Below are positions 34,063-42,670 of a DNA stretch of 64,000 nt, one piece after another (within the stretch, counting starts at the first letter, position 1; each line of letters starts with the position of its first letter). Made by a program: the position numbers and the translations under genes. The stretch spans positions 55,066 to 119,065 of the forward strand of contig DASXHD010000019.1 of NCBI GenBank assembly GCA_036488725.1, read 5' to 3'. Source of the stretch: DASXHD01 sp036488725. Its GTDB lineage: Bacteria; Myxococcota_A; Polyangia; Polyangiales; Polyangiaceae. The notes below the pieces were generated by a model that worked only from the letters and a program-made list of their open reading frames with translations, did not search any database and had not been told where the DNA came from.

Positions 34063-34632
34063 GTGTATCAGCGCTACGTGATCATCGCTCCGTGGATCGT
34101 GCTCGGGCTCGTGTGGCTCGTCGCTGCGCCGTTCTCGCGCAAGACGATCCAGTCGGAAGGAATGCGCTCGCGCCTCTCGTACGTCTTGCCGATCGTCATC
34201 GCCGGGGCGCTCGTCTTCTCGCGAGCGGCAGCGGCGATGTTTCCGTGGCTTCAATCGCGTCTGTGGTCGGGCCCGGCGCCATACTGGATCGGCGTGGGCA
34301 TCGAGTACGCGGGCATCGCGTTCGCGCTTTGGGCGCGCGCGCACCTCGGGCGGCTGTGGAGCGGCACCATCACGGTCAAAGAAGGTCATCGCCTCGTGAC
34401 GTCGGGACCCTTCGCGCTCGCGCGACATCCGATCTACACGGGCGCCCTCGTCGGCGCGCTCGGCGTCGCGATCGCGACGGGCTATGTGAAAGCGCTCGTC
34501 GCGTTCGCGCTGATCGCGGTCGGCTTTTCGCTCAAGCTCACGAAAGAGGACGAGCTTCTCTCCACACGATTCGGCGAAGAGCACCGCGCGTATCGCAAGC
34601 GCGTCGCCCGGCTCATTCCGTTCGTTTGGTGA
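34063..34632 (+). CDS. isoprenylcysteine carboxyl methyltransferase-like membrane protein
   Basis: The 189-residue protein has four or five hydrophobic helices. The ICMT/PEMT-family ending is visible: LVTSGPFALARHPIYTGALVG near residues 110-128, then KEDELLSTRFGEEHRAYRKRV near 155-175. In that motif, GPF-x-x-x-RHP-x-Y and the later E..L...FG..Y..Y form the SAM and substrate site. Bacterial relatives methylate lipids, isoprenoid or aromatic substrates, so the substrate here is unknown. GTG start at 34063. A short hypothetical gene follows after 35 bases. Confidence 0.85.
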   Translation: MYQRYVIIAPWIVLGLVWLVAAPFSRKTIQSEGMRSRLSYVLPIVIAGALVFSRAAAAMFPWLQSRLWSGPAPYWIGVGIEYAGIAFALWARAHLGRLWSGTITVKEGHRLVTSGPFALARHPIYTGALVGALGVAIATGYVKALVAFALIAVGFSLKLTKEDELLSTRFGEEHRAYRKRVARLIPFVW

Positions 34633-34667
34633 GCCATGAGCGAGCTGCCCGTCGTTCCGTCGAGACG

Positions 34668-35021
34668 ATGTCTCCGCTGAAAAAAGATGTCCTGGCGCGC
34701 ATCGCGCGGTCGCTACCTGGTTTGGACATCGAGCCGGGGGCCGTGGGCGACGCATTGGCCTGGTCGCTCCTTTTCCAGCACTGGCCGGAGCTCGTCCCGG
34801 GGCCTCCGCTCGATCAGGTCACCGCGTTCTATAATCGATATTTCCGGTTCAAGCGTTTTGCCACGCTCAAGCAAAAGCAAGATGGCTATGACGCTGGACT
34901 CGAACAACAGGCCTCGCAGTTGCTCGAATATTCGGAGCTCGATCTCGACTTGGAGCTACTAGGGCGGCTGGATGCAGAAGCTGCAAAGGTCGCCCACCCT
35001 CTTCCCGCGCGTGGCGACTGA
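34668..35021 (+). CDS. small soluble protein, function unknown
   Basis: The 117-residue frame starts MSPLKKDVLARIARSL. It continues with an amphipathic helical body (ALAWSLLFQHWPELV, AFYNRYFRFKRF) and an acidic Leu-rich C-terminus (EYSELDLDLELLGRL). No signal peptide or Cys residues are present, unlike its neighbours. No strong ribosome binding site is visible. I do not recognise the family, but codon use and length make it plausible. Confidence 0.5.
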   Translation: MSPLKKDVLARIARSLPGLDIEPGAVGDALAWSLLFQHWPELVPGPPLDQVTAFYNRYFRFKRFATLKQKQDGYDAGLEQQASQLLEYSELDLDLELLGRLDAEAAKVAHPLPARGD

Positions 35022-35073
35022 CGCGTGGGACGGAATCGGCGAGCTCGACTACCGTCGCGGGCGGGAGGCTCTC

Positions 35074-35577
35074 ATGCATCGTTCGTGTGCAATCGCTGCG
35101 TTCGTGTTGACTCTGGCGGCGGTGGGCTGCGACAAGAAAGACAGTGCGGCGACGGCCACAGCGTCCGCGAGCGCGTCTGCGGCGGCTGCACCGTCCGCTT
35201 CGGCAGCGCCGACTGCCTCGGCGACGGCCGCCGAAACCGCGGCGGCGACGACTACCGCGACCACCGAAGCGTTCGAGCCCGGCGACACCGAGTGGTTCGG
35301 CCTGCAAAAACAGATGATGGGCTCCTACGATCATTTCTCGACCTGCGCGAAGCTCGCCGCGGATCTCGAACGCTGGAACACCGACAACCGCGCGTACCTC
35401 GAGAAGTTCCGCGCGTGGGCGCACCAGAATCCCGACAAGGCGAAAGCGTTCAAGAAGACTTCGCTCGAGACGCACAAGGCCGACATGGCCGATTGGCCGC
35501 GCAAGATTCGGCCGGCGCAGAAGTGTCAGTCGGATCCGAAAGTGATCGCCGCGCTGAAAGACATCAACCAGGAGTGA
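35074..35577 (+). CDS. lipoprotein with Ala/Thr/Ser linker
   Basis: The 167-residue protein has a signal peptide with lipobox AVGC (Cys20) and a long Ala/Ser/Thr linker to about 67. A helical C-terminal domain follows (WFGLQKQMMGSYDHFSTCAK, DKAKAFKKTSLETHKADMA). Two further Cys residues could form a disulfide. GGGAGG lies just upstream of the ATG at 35074, which decides the start. Function unknown. It converges with the propeller lipoprotein at 35582, only four bases away. Confidence 0.7.
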   Translation: MHRSCAIAAFVLTLAAVGCDKKDSAATATASASASAAAAPSASAAPTASATAAETAAATTTATTEAFEPGDTEWFGLQKQMMGSYDHFSTCAKLAADLERWNTDNRAYLEKFRAWAHQNPDKAKAFKKTSLETHKADMADWPRKIRPAQKCQSDPKVIAALKDINQE

Positions 35578-35581
35578 CGGC

Positions 35582-36679
35582 TCACGGCGCGAGGCGCCAG
35601 ACGGCGCTGCCGAGGTAACCGGGGAACCAAATGTTTCCATCGGCGCCGCTCACGATCGACTGCGTGGAGGCCCCGGTGATTCCTACCGGGCAACCGACGA
35701 TGACGCCGGCGGTCGTGATGCGCCCGATCACGTTGTCTCCGGCTTCGGCGAACCACAAGTTGCCGTCGGCGCCGGTCGTGATTGCGCTCGGCGCAGCGAC
35801 GAGGCCGGAGAGCGCGTATTCGGTGACGGTGCCCGACGTCGTGATGTTTCCAATTTTCGGGTTCTGCCCTTCTTCGGTGAACCAGAGCTTGCCGTCGGGG
35901 CCGACGGTGAGCCCGGACAAGCCGGCCATCGCCGTCGGGACCGGGTACTCGGTGATCGTTCCGCTCGTCGTGACGCTCGCGATCTTGTTGTTGCCGTACT
36001 CGGTGAACCAAAGATTGTTGTCCGGACCGGTGACGATGGCGACGCCCGTCGGGACGATGCCCTGACCCACCGGCGTGAGCGGGTACTCGGTGAGCGTGCC
36101 CGTCGGCGTGATTTTCGCGACGTTGTTTTTCTCGGCGAACCAAACGTTGCCGTCGGGCCCGGTCGTGATGCCGTCCGGGCCCGCGTTCGACGTGAGAGGA
36201 TACTCGGTGAGCGTTCCGCTCGGCGTCATGGTGCCGATTTTGGAGCCGACGTTCTGCGTGAACTCGGTGAACCAGACGTTGCCGTCGGGGCCGGTCGTGA
36301 TGAAGCGCGGCGCGTACGTCGTCTTCGACGGAAACTCGGTGATCTGGCCGGCGGGCGTGATCATCGCGATTTGGAAGATGCCGCTCTCGGTGAACCAGAC
36401 GTTTCCGTCCGGACCCTTCGCAACGCCGAATGGGTAAGACGATTTCGTCGTGGTCGCGAAGCTGGTGGCGACGTTGCAGACTGCGCCGTCGCCTCCGCCG
36501 GTCTCGGGCTGCGCAGCGTCGCCGTCGGTTTTTGCGATCGCTCCGTCGCCGTCCGGCGAGGCGTCGGCGATCGCGCCGTCGACTCCGCCGTCGTCCGTCG
36601 CCGGCGACGATGAACAAGCTCCCACGATCGCGAGCGACACGATCGCCGTCGCCCCGATGACCATCCCCTCGATTTTCAT
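35582..36679 (-). CDS. NHL/virginiamycin B lyase-like propeller lipoprotein without the lyase histidines
   Basis: The 365-residue protein has a signal peptide with lipobox IVGAC and an acidic Gly/Asp linker. It then has seven repeats of the type GPDGNVWFTE...KIGTMTPSGTLTEYP, the fold of streptogramin B lyase (Vgb) and NHL propellers. Active Vgb needs catalytic His residues beside a Glu; this protein contains no His at all, so antibiotic-inactivating activity is unlikely. It is more probably a structural or binding propeller. Two 12-base direct repeats lie upstream of its start (36686-36719). Confidence 0.75.
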   Translation of the reverse strand: MKIEGMVIGATAIVSLAIVGACSSSPATDDGGVDGAIADASPDGDGAIAKTDGDAAQPETGGGDGAVCNVATSFATTTKSSYPFGVAKGPDGNVWFTESGIFQIAMITPAGQITEFPSKTTYAPRFITTGPDGNVWFTEFTQNVGSKIGTMTPSGTLTEYPLTSNAGPDGITTGPDGNVWFAEKNNVAKITPTGTLTEYPLTPVGQGIVPTGVAIVTGPDNNLWFTEYGNNKIASVTTSGTITEYPVPTAMAGLSGLTVGPDGKLWFTEEGQNPKIGNITTSGTVTEYALSGLVAAPSAITTGADGNLWFAEAGDNVIGRITTAGVIVGCPVGITGASTQSIVSGADGNIWFPGYLGSAVWRLAP

Positions 36680-36685
36680 CGCTCG

Positions 36686-36719
36686 GTTGTACAGCGTCGC
36701 CGCGAGCGTTGTACAGCGT
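36686..36719 (-). promoter_or_regulatory. two direct 12-bp repeats upstream of the propeller lipoprotein gene
   Basis: GTTGTACAGCGT occurs at 36686-36697 and 36708-36719, 22 bases apart, which places them on the same face of the helix. Each contains the palindromic core TGTACA. They lie 7 and 29 bases upstream of the ATG at 36679, in the likely promoter/leader, so they could be operator half-sites of a repressor or activator. No dedicated regulator gene is adjacent. Confidence 0.45.
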
Positions 36720-36767
36720 ACGCTCAATTCACCATCGTCATCGCTCGAATTCGTCAGTCGGGCCGAA

Positions 36768-37712
36768 TCACAAACCCCATTTCGACTTCAGATGGGCCTC
36801 GAGTGATTGACGCTGCGAGGTCGTGAGCGCGCTCGAATAAACCAAGATCTCGCCGATGAGACCCGAGTACGCGGGATAGCTGTTGACCTGCTCCCACGCA
36901 TTCCAACCGATGAAGTTGTATGCGCGCGCCGCGATGGTGGGGCCGAGCGGATTGTTCGTCGCAGCTCCGGTCACGGTGCCATCTTCGTAGAGCGTGCCCG
37001 TGCCCGACTGATCTTCGGGAAGCGCCGGAAGCACGACCTCGAAGAGATGCGTGACGCCGCTCAAATACGTATCGCCCGATCCGGTATCGATGAGACCGGT
37101 CGTGGTCGAGGTGTTGTTCGTTTGAAGCTGGAAGTCGCCAGTCGACGTATTCGTGGGTTGATACGCCCGGCCAAAAAGCACTTCGGCGCTTTGCGCCGCG
37201 GACGATCCGCTCAAATCGACGAACGCCGACTCGGCGCCCAAAAACGGGCTGTTGTGATTTTGCGGCTGGGCAACGACGAAGATGCTCACGCCGTTGGTGA
37301 AGTCGTTGAAGCCCGACGAGACGGTGAAACAGTTCGTGTGCCCGTCGAAGCTCGCGGCAGAGAGCCCGTTGATCGCCGCAGTCTGAATCGTCGGGTTCGA
37401 GCAGGGGCTGCTGTCGTTCGGAGACTGCACGAGATGACTTTGCGGCGACTGGTCCGTCCAGGTCATCTTGCCGCCGCTGAGGGCGAGCCCGACGTCTGCC
37501 GCGACCCAAAGCTGCAAGTTGCCGAGCGTGGCTGGATTGAACGCCGCGTCGACTGGAACGTCTTGAACGACGTCGGTCGCGGCGTCGGACGTGCTCGTGT
37601 CGGGTGTCGTCGCGTCCGTGCTGGCGTCCGGCGCGGGCGGCGAAGAATCGCCGACGCAGGCGACGAAGAAAGCTCCCCCGACGACCAACATCCCCAAAGG
37701 TCGATTAAGCAT
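36768..37712 (-). CDS. LamG-like lipoprotein
   Basis: The 314-residue protein has a signal peptide with lipobox FVAC and an Asp/Thr/Ser linker to about 55. A concanavalin-like domain follows: LQLWVAADVGLALSGG, MTWTDQSPQSHLVQSP, SFDGHTNCFTVSSGF and the closing GEILVYSSALTTSQRQSLEA. The WVAADVG...W.DQS pattern and the C-terminal LEAHLKSKWGL are seen in many myxobacterial and planctomycete surface proteins of the LamG type. It is upstream of the propeller lipoprotein in the same direction, 88 bases apart. The next gene begins divergently within three bases. Confidence 0.75.
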   Translation of the reverse strand: MLNRPLGMLVVGGAFFVACVGDSSPPAPDASTDATTPDTSTSDAATDVVQDVPVDAAFNPATLGNLQLWVAADVGLALSGGKMTWTDQSPQSHLVQSPNDSSPCSNPTIQTAAINGLSAASFDGHTNCFTVSSGFNDFTNGVSIFVVAQPQNHNSPFLGAESAFVDLSGSSAAQSAEVLFGRAYQPTNTSTGDFQLQTNNTSTTTGLIDTGSGDTYLSGVTHLFEVVLPALPEDQSGTGTLYEDGTVTGAATNNPLGPTIAARAYNFIGWNAWEQVNSYPAYSGLIGEILVYSSALTTSQRQSLEAHLKSKWGL

Positions 37713-37714
37713 GC

Positions 37715-39175
37715 GTGCATCATAACGCGAAACGGACTCGATCAGTCGCCGTTGCCTGTCCGAGCGAGCCTCCGCGCGTTATCCTTTCGATCCTGAAAGC
37801 TCTGTCGGTCCTCTTCAAAGTCGTCGCGACGACGCTCATGATCGCTGCGCCGCTCCTCGGCGTGTGGATCGCTTCGTCGCTCGCGGCGTATGCGAACGCG
37901 CGCGTGGGATGGGTCGTCGCGTCGGGGCTGCTTTTGTTTCCCGTTCTGCCGCTCGCGTGGGTCGGCCTTTCGGAATGGAGACGGCGCGCGCGCGGCGTGA
38001 CGAAGCCTCACGTTCTCACGTTCGGCGACCGGATCGTTTTGCGGACGCTCGTGATCAACATTGCGTTCCTCGTGATCCTCGTCGCGGCGCGGCCGAAGGT
38101 CGCGTTCGTCGCGCTCGCGGCGCGCGGCGATTGGTTCTTGCGCGACCACCACGGCAAAGTCGCGGACGCAGTGCGGCGCCGCGCATTCGAGCTCGCGGGC
38201 GGCCTCGAGTGGCTCTACGAGGCGACGCACCCGAACCCGTACACGCAACACGTACCGCGCGAACAAAAGATCGAGCCCACGCCCCCGCCCGCGGAGGCGC
38301 CGACCGGAACGCCGATGTGGCCCACGCCGCACGCCGTTCATCCGCTCGTGCATTCCATTCCACCCGACGAAGAGACGTCGATCGAGAGTGTCGGCAAGTA
38401 CATCGCGGCGCACGAAAAAGATCCCGTCCTGCGCATCAAAGCGCTCCACGACTACGTCGCCGATCGCATCGCGTACGACGCGCCCGCGTTCCAGGCCGAC
38501 AAAATCCCGCAGGAGGACTACGAAGCATCGGGGACCTTCGCGCGAAAGATCGGCGTTTGCTCCGGCTACGCCGAGCTCCTCGTCGCGCTCGGAAAAGCGA
38601 GCGGCGACGAAATCGCTTACGTCACCGGAAGCGTGCGAACGCTCGACTCGCCCGTCGACGGCGCGCCGCACGCGTGGAACGCCGCGAAGGTGAACGGCGT
38701 CTGGTATCTGCTCGACCCGACATTCGACGCCGGCAGCGTCGAAGGCTCGACCTTCCACAAGCGCTACACGACCGACTACCTCTTCACGCCGCCGGACGTC
38801 TTCGGCGTTTCGCACTTTCCCGAGGACCCGAAGTGGCAGCTCCGCGACAAACCCATTTCGCGCGGCGACTTCATTCGCCAGCCGATGATGGATCCCGCGT
38901 TCTACGCACGCGGCATGAAGCTCGAAGCGCCGGATCGCTCCCAGGTGACCGTCAGTGGCCGCTTCGACGTGCGTCTCACGAACCCGTCGACGTACCTGCT
39001 CTTCAACTACGGCCTGCGTGGCTCCAACGAGCACGGCAGGCAATGCGACGTCGACGGCTTCACGCACGCGTCGTGTGAGCTGCCGACGGGCCGCTGGAAC
39101 GTCATCTTCTTCGGAAGCAACACGGGCGAAGGCGCGTTCGAATACCTCGGCACCTTCGAGGTCAACAGTCGCTGA
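37715..39175 (+). CDS. membrane protein with transglutaminase-like cysteine protease domain
   Basis: The 486-residue protein has two to three N-terminal helices (within residues 25-125, for example GWVVASGLLLFPVLPLAWV). A transglutaminase-like domain follows at about 225-360. The catalytic residues are in place: Cys282 in GVCSGYAELLV, His319 in APHAWNAAKV and Asp334 in LLDPTFDAG. Such domains in bacteria usually act as proteases or protein cross-linkers in the envelope. The GTG start at 37715 is uncertain, because it leaves only two bases to the divergent gene; no better in-frame start is visible before the helices. Confidence 0.78.
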   Translation: MHHNAKRTRSVAVACPSEPPRVILSILKALSVLFKVVATTLMIAAPLLGVWIASSLAAYANARVGWVVASGLLLFPVLPLAWVGLSEWRRRARGVTKPHVLTFGDRIVLRTLVINIAFLVILVAARPKVAFVALAARGDWFLRDHHGKVADAVRRRAFELAGGLEWLYEATHPNPYTQHVPREQKIEPTPPPAEAPTGTPMWPTPHAVHPLVHSIPPDEETSIESVGKYIAAHEKDPVLRIKALHDYVADRIAYDAPAFQADKIPQEDYEASGTFARKIGVCSGYAELLVALGKASGDEIAYVTGSVRTLDSPVDGAPHAWNAAKVNGVWYLLDPTFDAGSVEGSTFHKRYTTDYLFTPPDVFGVSHFPEDPKWQLRDKPISRGDFIRQPMMDPAFYARGMKLEAPDRSQVTVSGRFDVRLTNPSTYLLFNYGLRGSNEHGRQCDVDGFTHASCELPTGRWNVIFFGSNTGEGAFEYLGTFEVNSR

Positions 39176-39247
39176 GCTCTGCGATCGGCGACGTCGGGGC
39201 CGGGCCCTTCGTGGTCGCATCCGGCTGCGGGCGTCGCCGGCTGGTTG

Positions 39248-40903
39248 TCACTCGATGACGTAAACGTGGCGCGAAACGCCCGTGAAAGTGTCGGTGAACG
39301 AGCCTGCGGCAGCCGCTATCGTGCGCGATTCGAATTGAACGGTCACGGTCTGGCCTTGCGTGAGTGACGCAATCGAAAACGCGCCGGTCACGTTGGTGGC
39401 GCTCGGGTTCACGGCGAGAACATAGGTCTTGCCGCCGTACGAACGCGCGATGAAGCTCACACCCGACGGAGCCGTGACGGAGCTCGTGACGTCCGTCGAC
39501 GTGATGACCGGCGAGAGCGACGAGAGCTCGGTCAACGCTTGAGTCGCGGCCGCGAGCGTACCGTCCGCGACGAATGCGCCCCACGTGAAGAAGAAAAGGC
39601 CCGTCGCGCCGCTGGTGAAACCGTAATAAGCCTTCGGGACGATGAGCGCGGCGCCGTCGGAGTCGTCCTCCGCGAGCCACACCGGCCGCGGCGTCATCGT
39701 CGAAAACACTGTTTGTGTTTGTGTGATTCCCGCCAGGGAAGACCCATAAGGCTCCGACATGTAAACATCCATCGCCGGGGCGTACGGTTGATCGACGGCT
39801 GGAGGGCTATAGTGTGCTTGCTGCAACATGACAGCGGCCGGAAGCGTCGACGCTCCATGAATCGCGGCATATTCGGAGGCCAAAACCCCCGGCGTGATGG
39901 GCTCGTAGACGACGGCAGATCCCGGCAGATCCGGCTCGTCATCCAAGTACCAAGCCACCTCCGAAAGGTGGTGTCCGAAGTCGGTCATCACTCGTGGAAA
40001 AACCGAAGGCGTCGCAAGCCGCGCGGTGGTCGAAGACTCGGGCACGAGATCAATTCCGGCTTCGTACGCCGCATCGGCATAACGTTCGGCGCTCGTGTTG
40101 TAACAGCCGGGATCGCCCCACGCGACCGCGTTGGCTCCGGCTTGTTTGGCCTGCGCGAGCGCGCTCGCCGGGATGCCATAAAAGCCCAACGGAATGTAAG
40201 GTGCGCCGTCGACCTGGTAGCTGGTCCCCTGGACCTTCACGTTGCGCGTGCCGGGATGTTTGATGGTCTGTTCGGGAACGGTTCCGTCGCCGAGCGTAAT
40301 GACGAGATCGTCGAGAAGAAGGGTTTGGGTACCGGCGTAATAAAGCGCGTAATACACACTATCGTCGGTTGCGGTCGTCGTGAACGAGAACGTATTTTTC
40401 GCCCAATCACCCGTGCACGCGAATGCCGACGTGAAGCTTCCACTCGGAACGGTGGGTGTATAGAAAAACCCATTGTCACCTGGCGGACAATTCGACCAGA
40501 TCGTGACGTCGTAGGTTTGATTCGGCGCAGTGAAGAAACCGTTGGCCTCGACGGCAGCCTTCGCCGGAAACCCACAATCCGGAGCATTCACGCACGACAT
40601 CTGCAGCGCATACGTTCCACCGTGAGATTTCGTGGAGAGCGAAAACGCATAACCGGTCCCTACGTTCGACGAGTCCATCCCCCACTCGTATTGGCCGTAG
40701 CACATGAGACCGTCTTCGAATCCGCCGTTGTTCAAAATGTTCGTCGGGTGCGTGACGATGGGCGGCTCGGGGCCGGCGTCAGCGTCGCTCGTCGATTGGT
40801 CGGCGCCCGTCGACGCGTCGGTGCTCGCGTCGGGCGACGAATCGGAGGTCGAGCTGCAAGCCGCAAGGAGGAGGAGAAGCAAGCACGCGCCTGAGTGTTT
40901 CAC
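39248..40903 (-). CDS. lipoprotein with carbohydrate-binding and glycoside-hydrolase-like TIM-barrel domains
   Basis: The 551-residue protein starts at the GTG at 40903, directly before a signal peptide with lipobox LAAC, then a Ser/Asp linker. A beta-sandwich module (about 45-200, NILNNGGFEDGLMCYG) resembles CBM4/9-type carbohydrate-binding domains. A TIM-barrel region follows from about 205 (IPLGFYGIPASALAQAKQAGA), with acidic residues in EVAWYLDDEPD and PVWLAEDDSDG. This layout is that of uncharacterised beta-glycosidase-like lipoproteins. Longer upstream reading to 41218 has no signal peptide and is not used. Confidence 0.72.
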   Translation of the reverse strand: MKHSGACLLLLLLAACSSTSDSSPDASTDASTGADQSTSDADAGPEPPIVTHPTNILNNGGFEDGLMCYGQYEWGMDSSNVGTGYAFSLSTKSHGGTYALQMSCVNAPDCGFPAKAAVEANGFFTAPNQTYDVTIWSNCPPGDNGFFYTPTVPSGSFTSAFACTGDWAKNTFSFTTTATDDSVYYALYYAGTQTLLLDDLVITLGDGTVPEQTIKHPGTRNVKVQGTSYQVDGAPYIPLGFYGIPASALAQAKQAGANAVAWGDPGCYNTSAERYADAAYEAGIDLVPESSTTARLATPSVFPRVMTDFGHHLSEVAWYLDDEPDLPGSAVVYEPITPGVLASEYAAIHGASTLPAAVMLQQAHYSPPAVDQPYAPAMDVYMSEPYGSSLAGITQTQTVFSTMTPRPVWLAEDDSDGAALIVPKAYYGFTSGATGLFFFTWGAFVADGTLAAATQALTELSSLSPVITSTDVTSSVTAPSGVSFIARSYGGKTYVLAVNPSATNVTGAFSIASLTQGQTVTVQFESRTIAAAAGSFTDTFTGVSRHVYVIE

Positions 40904-41060
40904 GCATCCAGTACACCGCACGCCGCCGGCCGTTTCAAGCCGCACACAGGAGTCGGCGCGATTGGCGCGTAGATGGAACGCATTGGCGTGCCCCCGGAAG
41001 TGACGGGGCGCCGAACGTGCGAAGAGATGCCCGCTCTCGAAGGAGAGCGAGGAGGCTTCA

Positions 41061-41585
41061 ATGAAGAAAATGTTTTTTGCGGCGATGTTCGCGGGTCTGA
41101 TTTCAGCGGCTTGTTCTTCTGCGCAGGACCCTGGCGTGAGCTTGGTCTCCGATTCGTCGAGCATCGCAGCTGAGCTGCAAAATGAGGGCTTCGCCATCGA
41201 CACGAATCGGCCCGCCACGCAAAGCCAAGTTCGCGGCGAGCAAGTGACGCGCGTTTACTACAAGCACGCGGACGGTCGCGGCGCTCTTCTCTTGCAGACG
41301 GCGACCCGCGAGCTCGGTGGCGCAATCTACGACTCGACGGGAAAGGTGATCGAGCGATTCGACGTGAGCCACTCAGGGAGCGCGCAAGTCATGGAACTCG
41401 GCGGCGGCTGCACCGGATCGTGGACTTCACCCGAGAACGACTATTCGTTCCTCGTCTGGAGCAGCACCTGCGATGGCGAAAACGGCACCCTGTGCGCGAC
41501 GGCATGCTTCTTCGATGGAACGTGTGAAAGCGACGCTGCTTGTACGAACGTGGCATGCGCGTGCGCGGCCCCGTACGCGTATTGA
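41061..41585 (+). CDS. lipoprotein with Cys-rich C-terminus
   Basis: The 174-residue protein has a signal peptide with lipobox SAAC (Cys18). A mixed domain follows (FAIDTNRPATQSQVRGEQV, GRGALLLQTATRELGGAIYD), and a C-terminal segment has eight Cys in short spacings (CTGSW...CDGENGTLCATACFFDG). AGGAGG precedes the ATG at 41061 by about eight bases, so the start is firm. No family is recognised; the Cys spacing suggests an outer-surface disulfide fold. Confidence 0.72.
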   Translation: MKKMFFAAMFAGLISAACSSAQDPGVSLVSDSSSIAAELQNEGFAIDTNRPATQSQVRGEQVTRVYYKHADGRGALLLQTATRELGGAIYDSTGKVIERFDVSHSGSAQVMELGGGCTGSWTSPENDYSFLVWSSTCDGENGTLCATACFFDGTCESDAACTNVACACAAPYAY

Positions 41586-41706
41586 AAAAAAGCAGGTTCG
41601 GTCCCGCGCCGGGCCTCCGCCGGCGCGGGTGAACGCGCGACGGTCACTTTTTCGGCGCCGCGTATGAGCTGGTCGTCCGTCGAGCACTGCGCCACAATGG
41701 CGCGCG

Positions 41707-42471
41707 ATGAAGGACGTGCGCGGCGTCGTGAAAGCATTTGCGAAAGAGACGGGGGAAGGAATCATCGTGCTCGAGTCCGGCGTCGAGCTTCCGTTCCTCG
41801 CGCAGTACGTCTTCTACTCGGACGCGGACATGACACCTGCCTCCGACGTCGTGATCGGCGATACGGCGAAGGTGTCGATCACGTTCACGTCGATGGGCAA
41901 GCGGCGGGCGCAAGCGGTGATTTTGGACCGGCCGCCGCCGAAGCCCATGAGCTTCACGAGCGCGTTCAAAGAGCTCCGAGCCTTGGGCTTTCTGAGCGCG
42001 TGGCAGCTCGCCGACGCCAAGCGCGCCGTGCCTCGGCTCTATGGCGAGATTCCCAAACGCTTCACCCGCGTCCACGCGATGGACCTTCTCGCGGATTATT
42101 ACGGGACCGGACCCACCGAGCGCGGAGTCCAAGACGGTTATCTCGCGCACGATTGGCGGTTTGGACAGGAGACGGACGACATCGTCGCGGAGTTCGTCCG
42201 CGTCCTCGGATGTCCGCCTGCGACGCAGATCAGAAACGATTCGGACGGCATCGTCGTCGTCGACGCGGCGGACCCGTCGGCGACCGTCACCGTGCGTCGC
42301 GAGCTGTCGGAGCTCGCCCAATTCTTTCAGACCCGCTTCGACGCCCTCGGGATCTCACGCCGACTGATCGAGCTCGAGACCCATGGCGACCTGCGCGTCT
42401 TCGTCGTGCGCGACGCCGCGCTGATCCAACAGTTCCGCACCGCCGGCTCGCTCGAAGCGCGCGTCCTCTAA
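41707..42471 (+). CDS. cytoplasmic protein with cold-shock-like N-terminal domain
   Basis: The 254-residue protein begins GVVKAFAKETGEGIIVLESG, an OB-like strand order recalling cold-shock domains but without the usual aromatic RNA-binding set. GDTAKVSITFTSMGKRRAQA follows near 55-75. The remainder (about 90-254) is mixed alpha/beta with HAMDLLADYYGTGPTER and FFQTRFDALGISRRLIELE. No signal peptide or Cys residues are present, so it is cytoplasmic. I do not recognise the C-terminal part. Confidence 0.6.
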   Translation: MKDVRGVVKAFAKETGEGIIVLESGVELPFLAQYVFYSDADMTPASDVVIGDTAKVSITFTSMGKRRAQAVILDRPPPKPMSFTSAFKELRALGFLSAWQLADAKRAVPRLYGEIPKRFTRVHAMDLLADYYGTGPTERGVQDGYLAHDWRFGQETDDIVAEFVRVLGCPPATQIRNDSDGIVVVDAADPSATVTVRRELSELAQFFQTRFDALGISRRLIELETHGDLRVFVVRDAALIQQFRTAGSLEARVL

Positions 42472-42670
42472 GCCAACTGCGATTGACCGCAAGCCGCCGT
42501 GGTCTTTCGCGTCGCGCCGTGAATGAAGCGAACGGCGCCCGCATTTTTGCCCCGCACGAATCGTTGGAGGTCCGACGATTTCGAGTTGACAGGCGAGCGT
42601 ACTCCTTTGCTAGACGTAAGCTGCCGCGGTTTGCAATCGCACCGCGAGAAGAGAAGAGAGGACGCTAGCA

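Noticed and set aside
35582..36679. Annotation as an antibiotic-inactivating virginiamycin B lyase.
   Set aside because: The protein has no histidine, so the established catalytic residues are absent.
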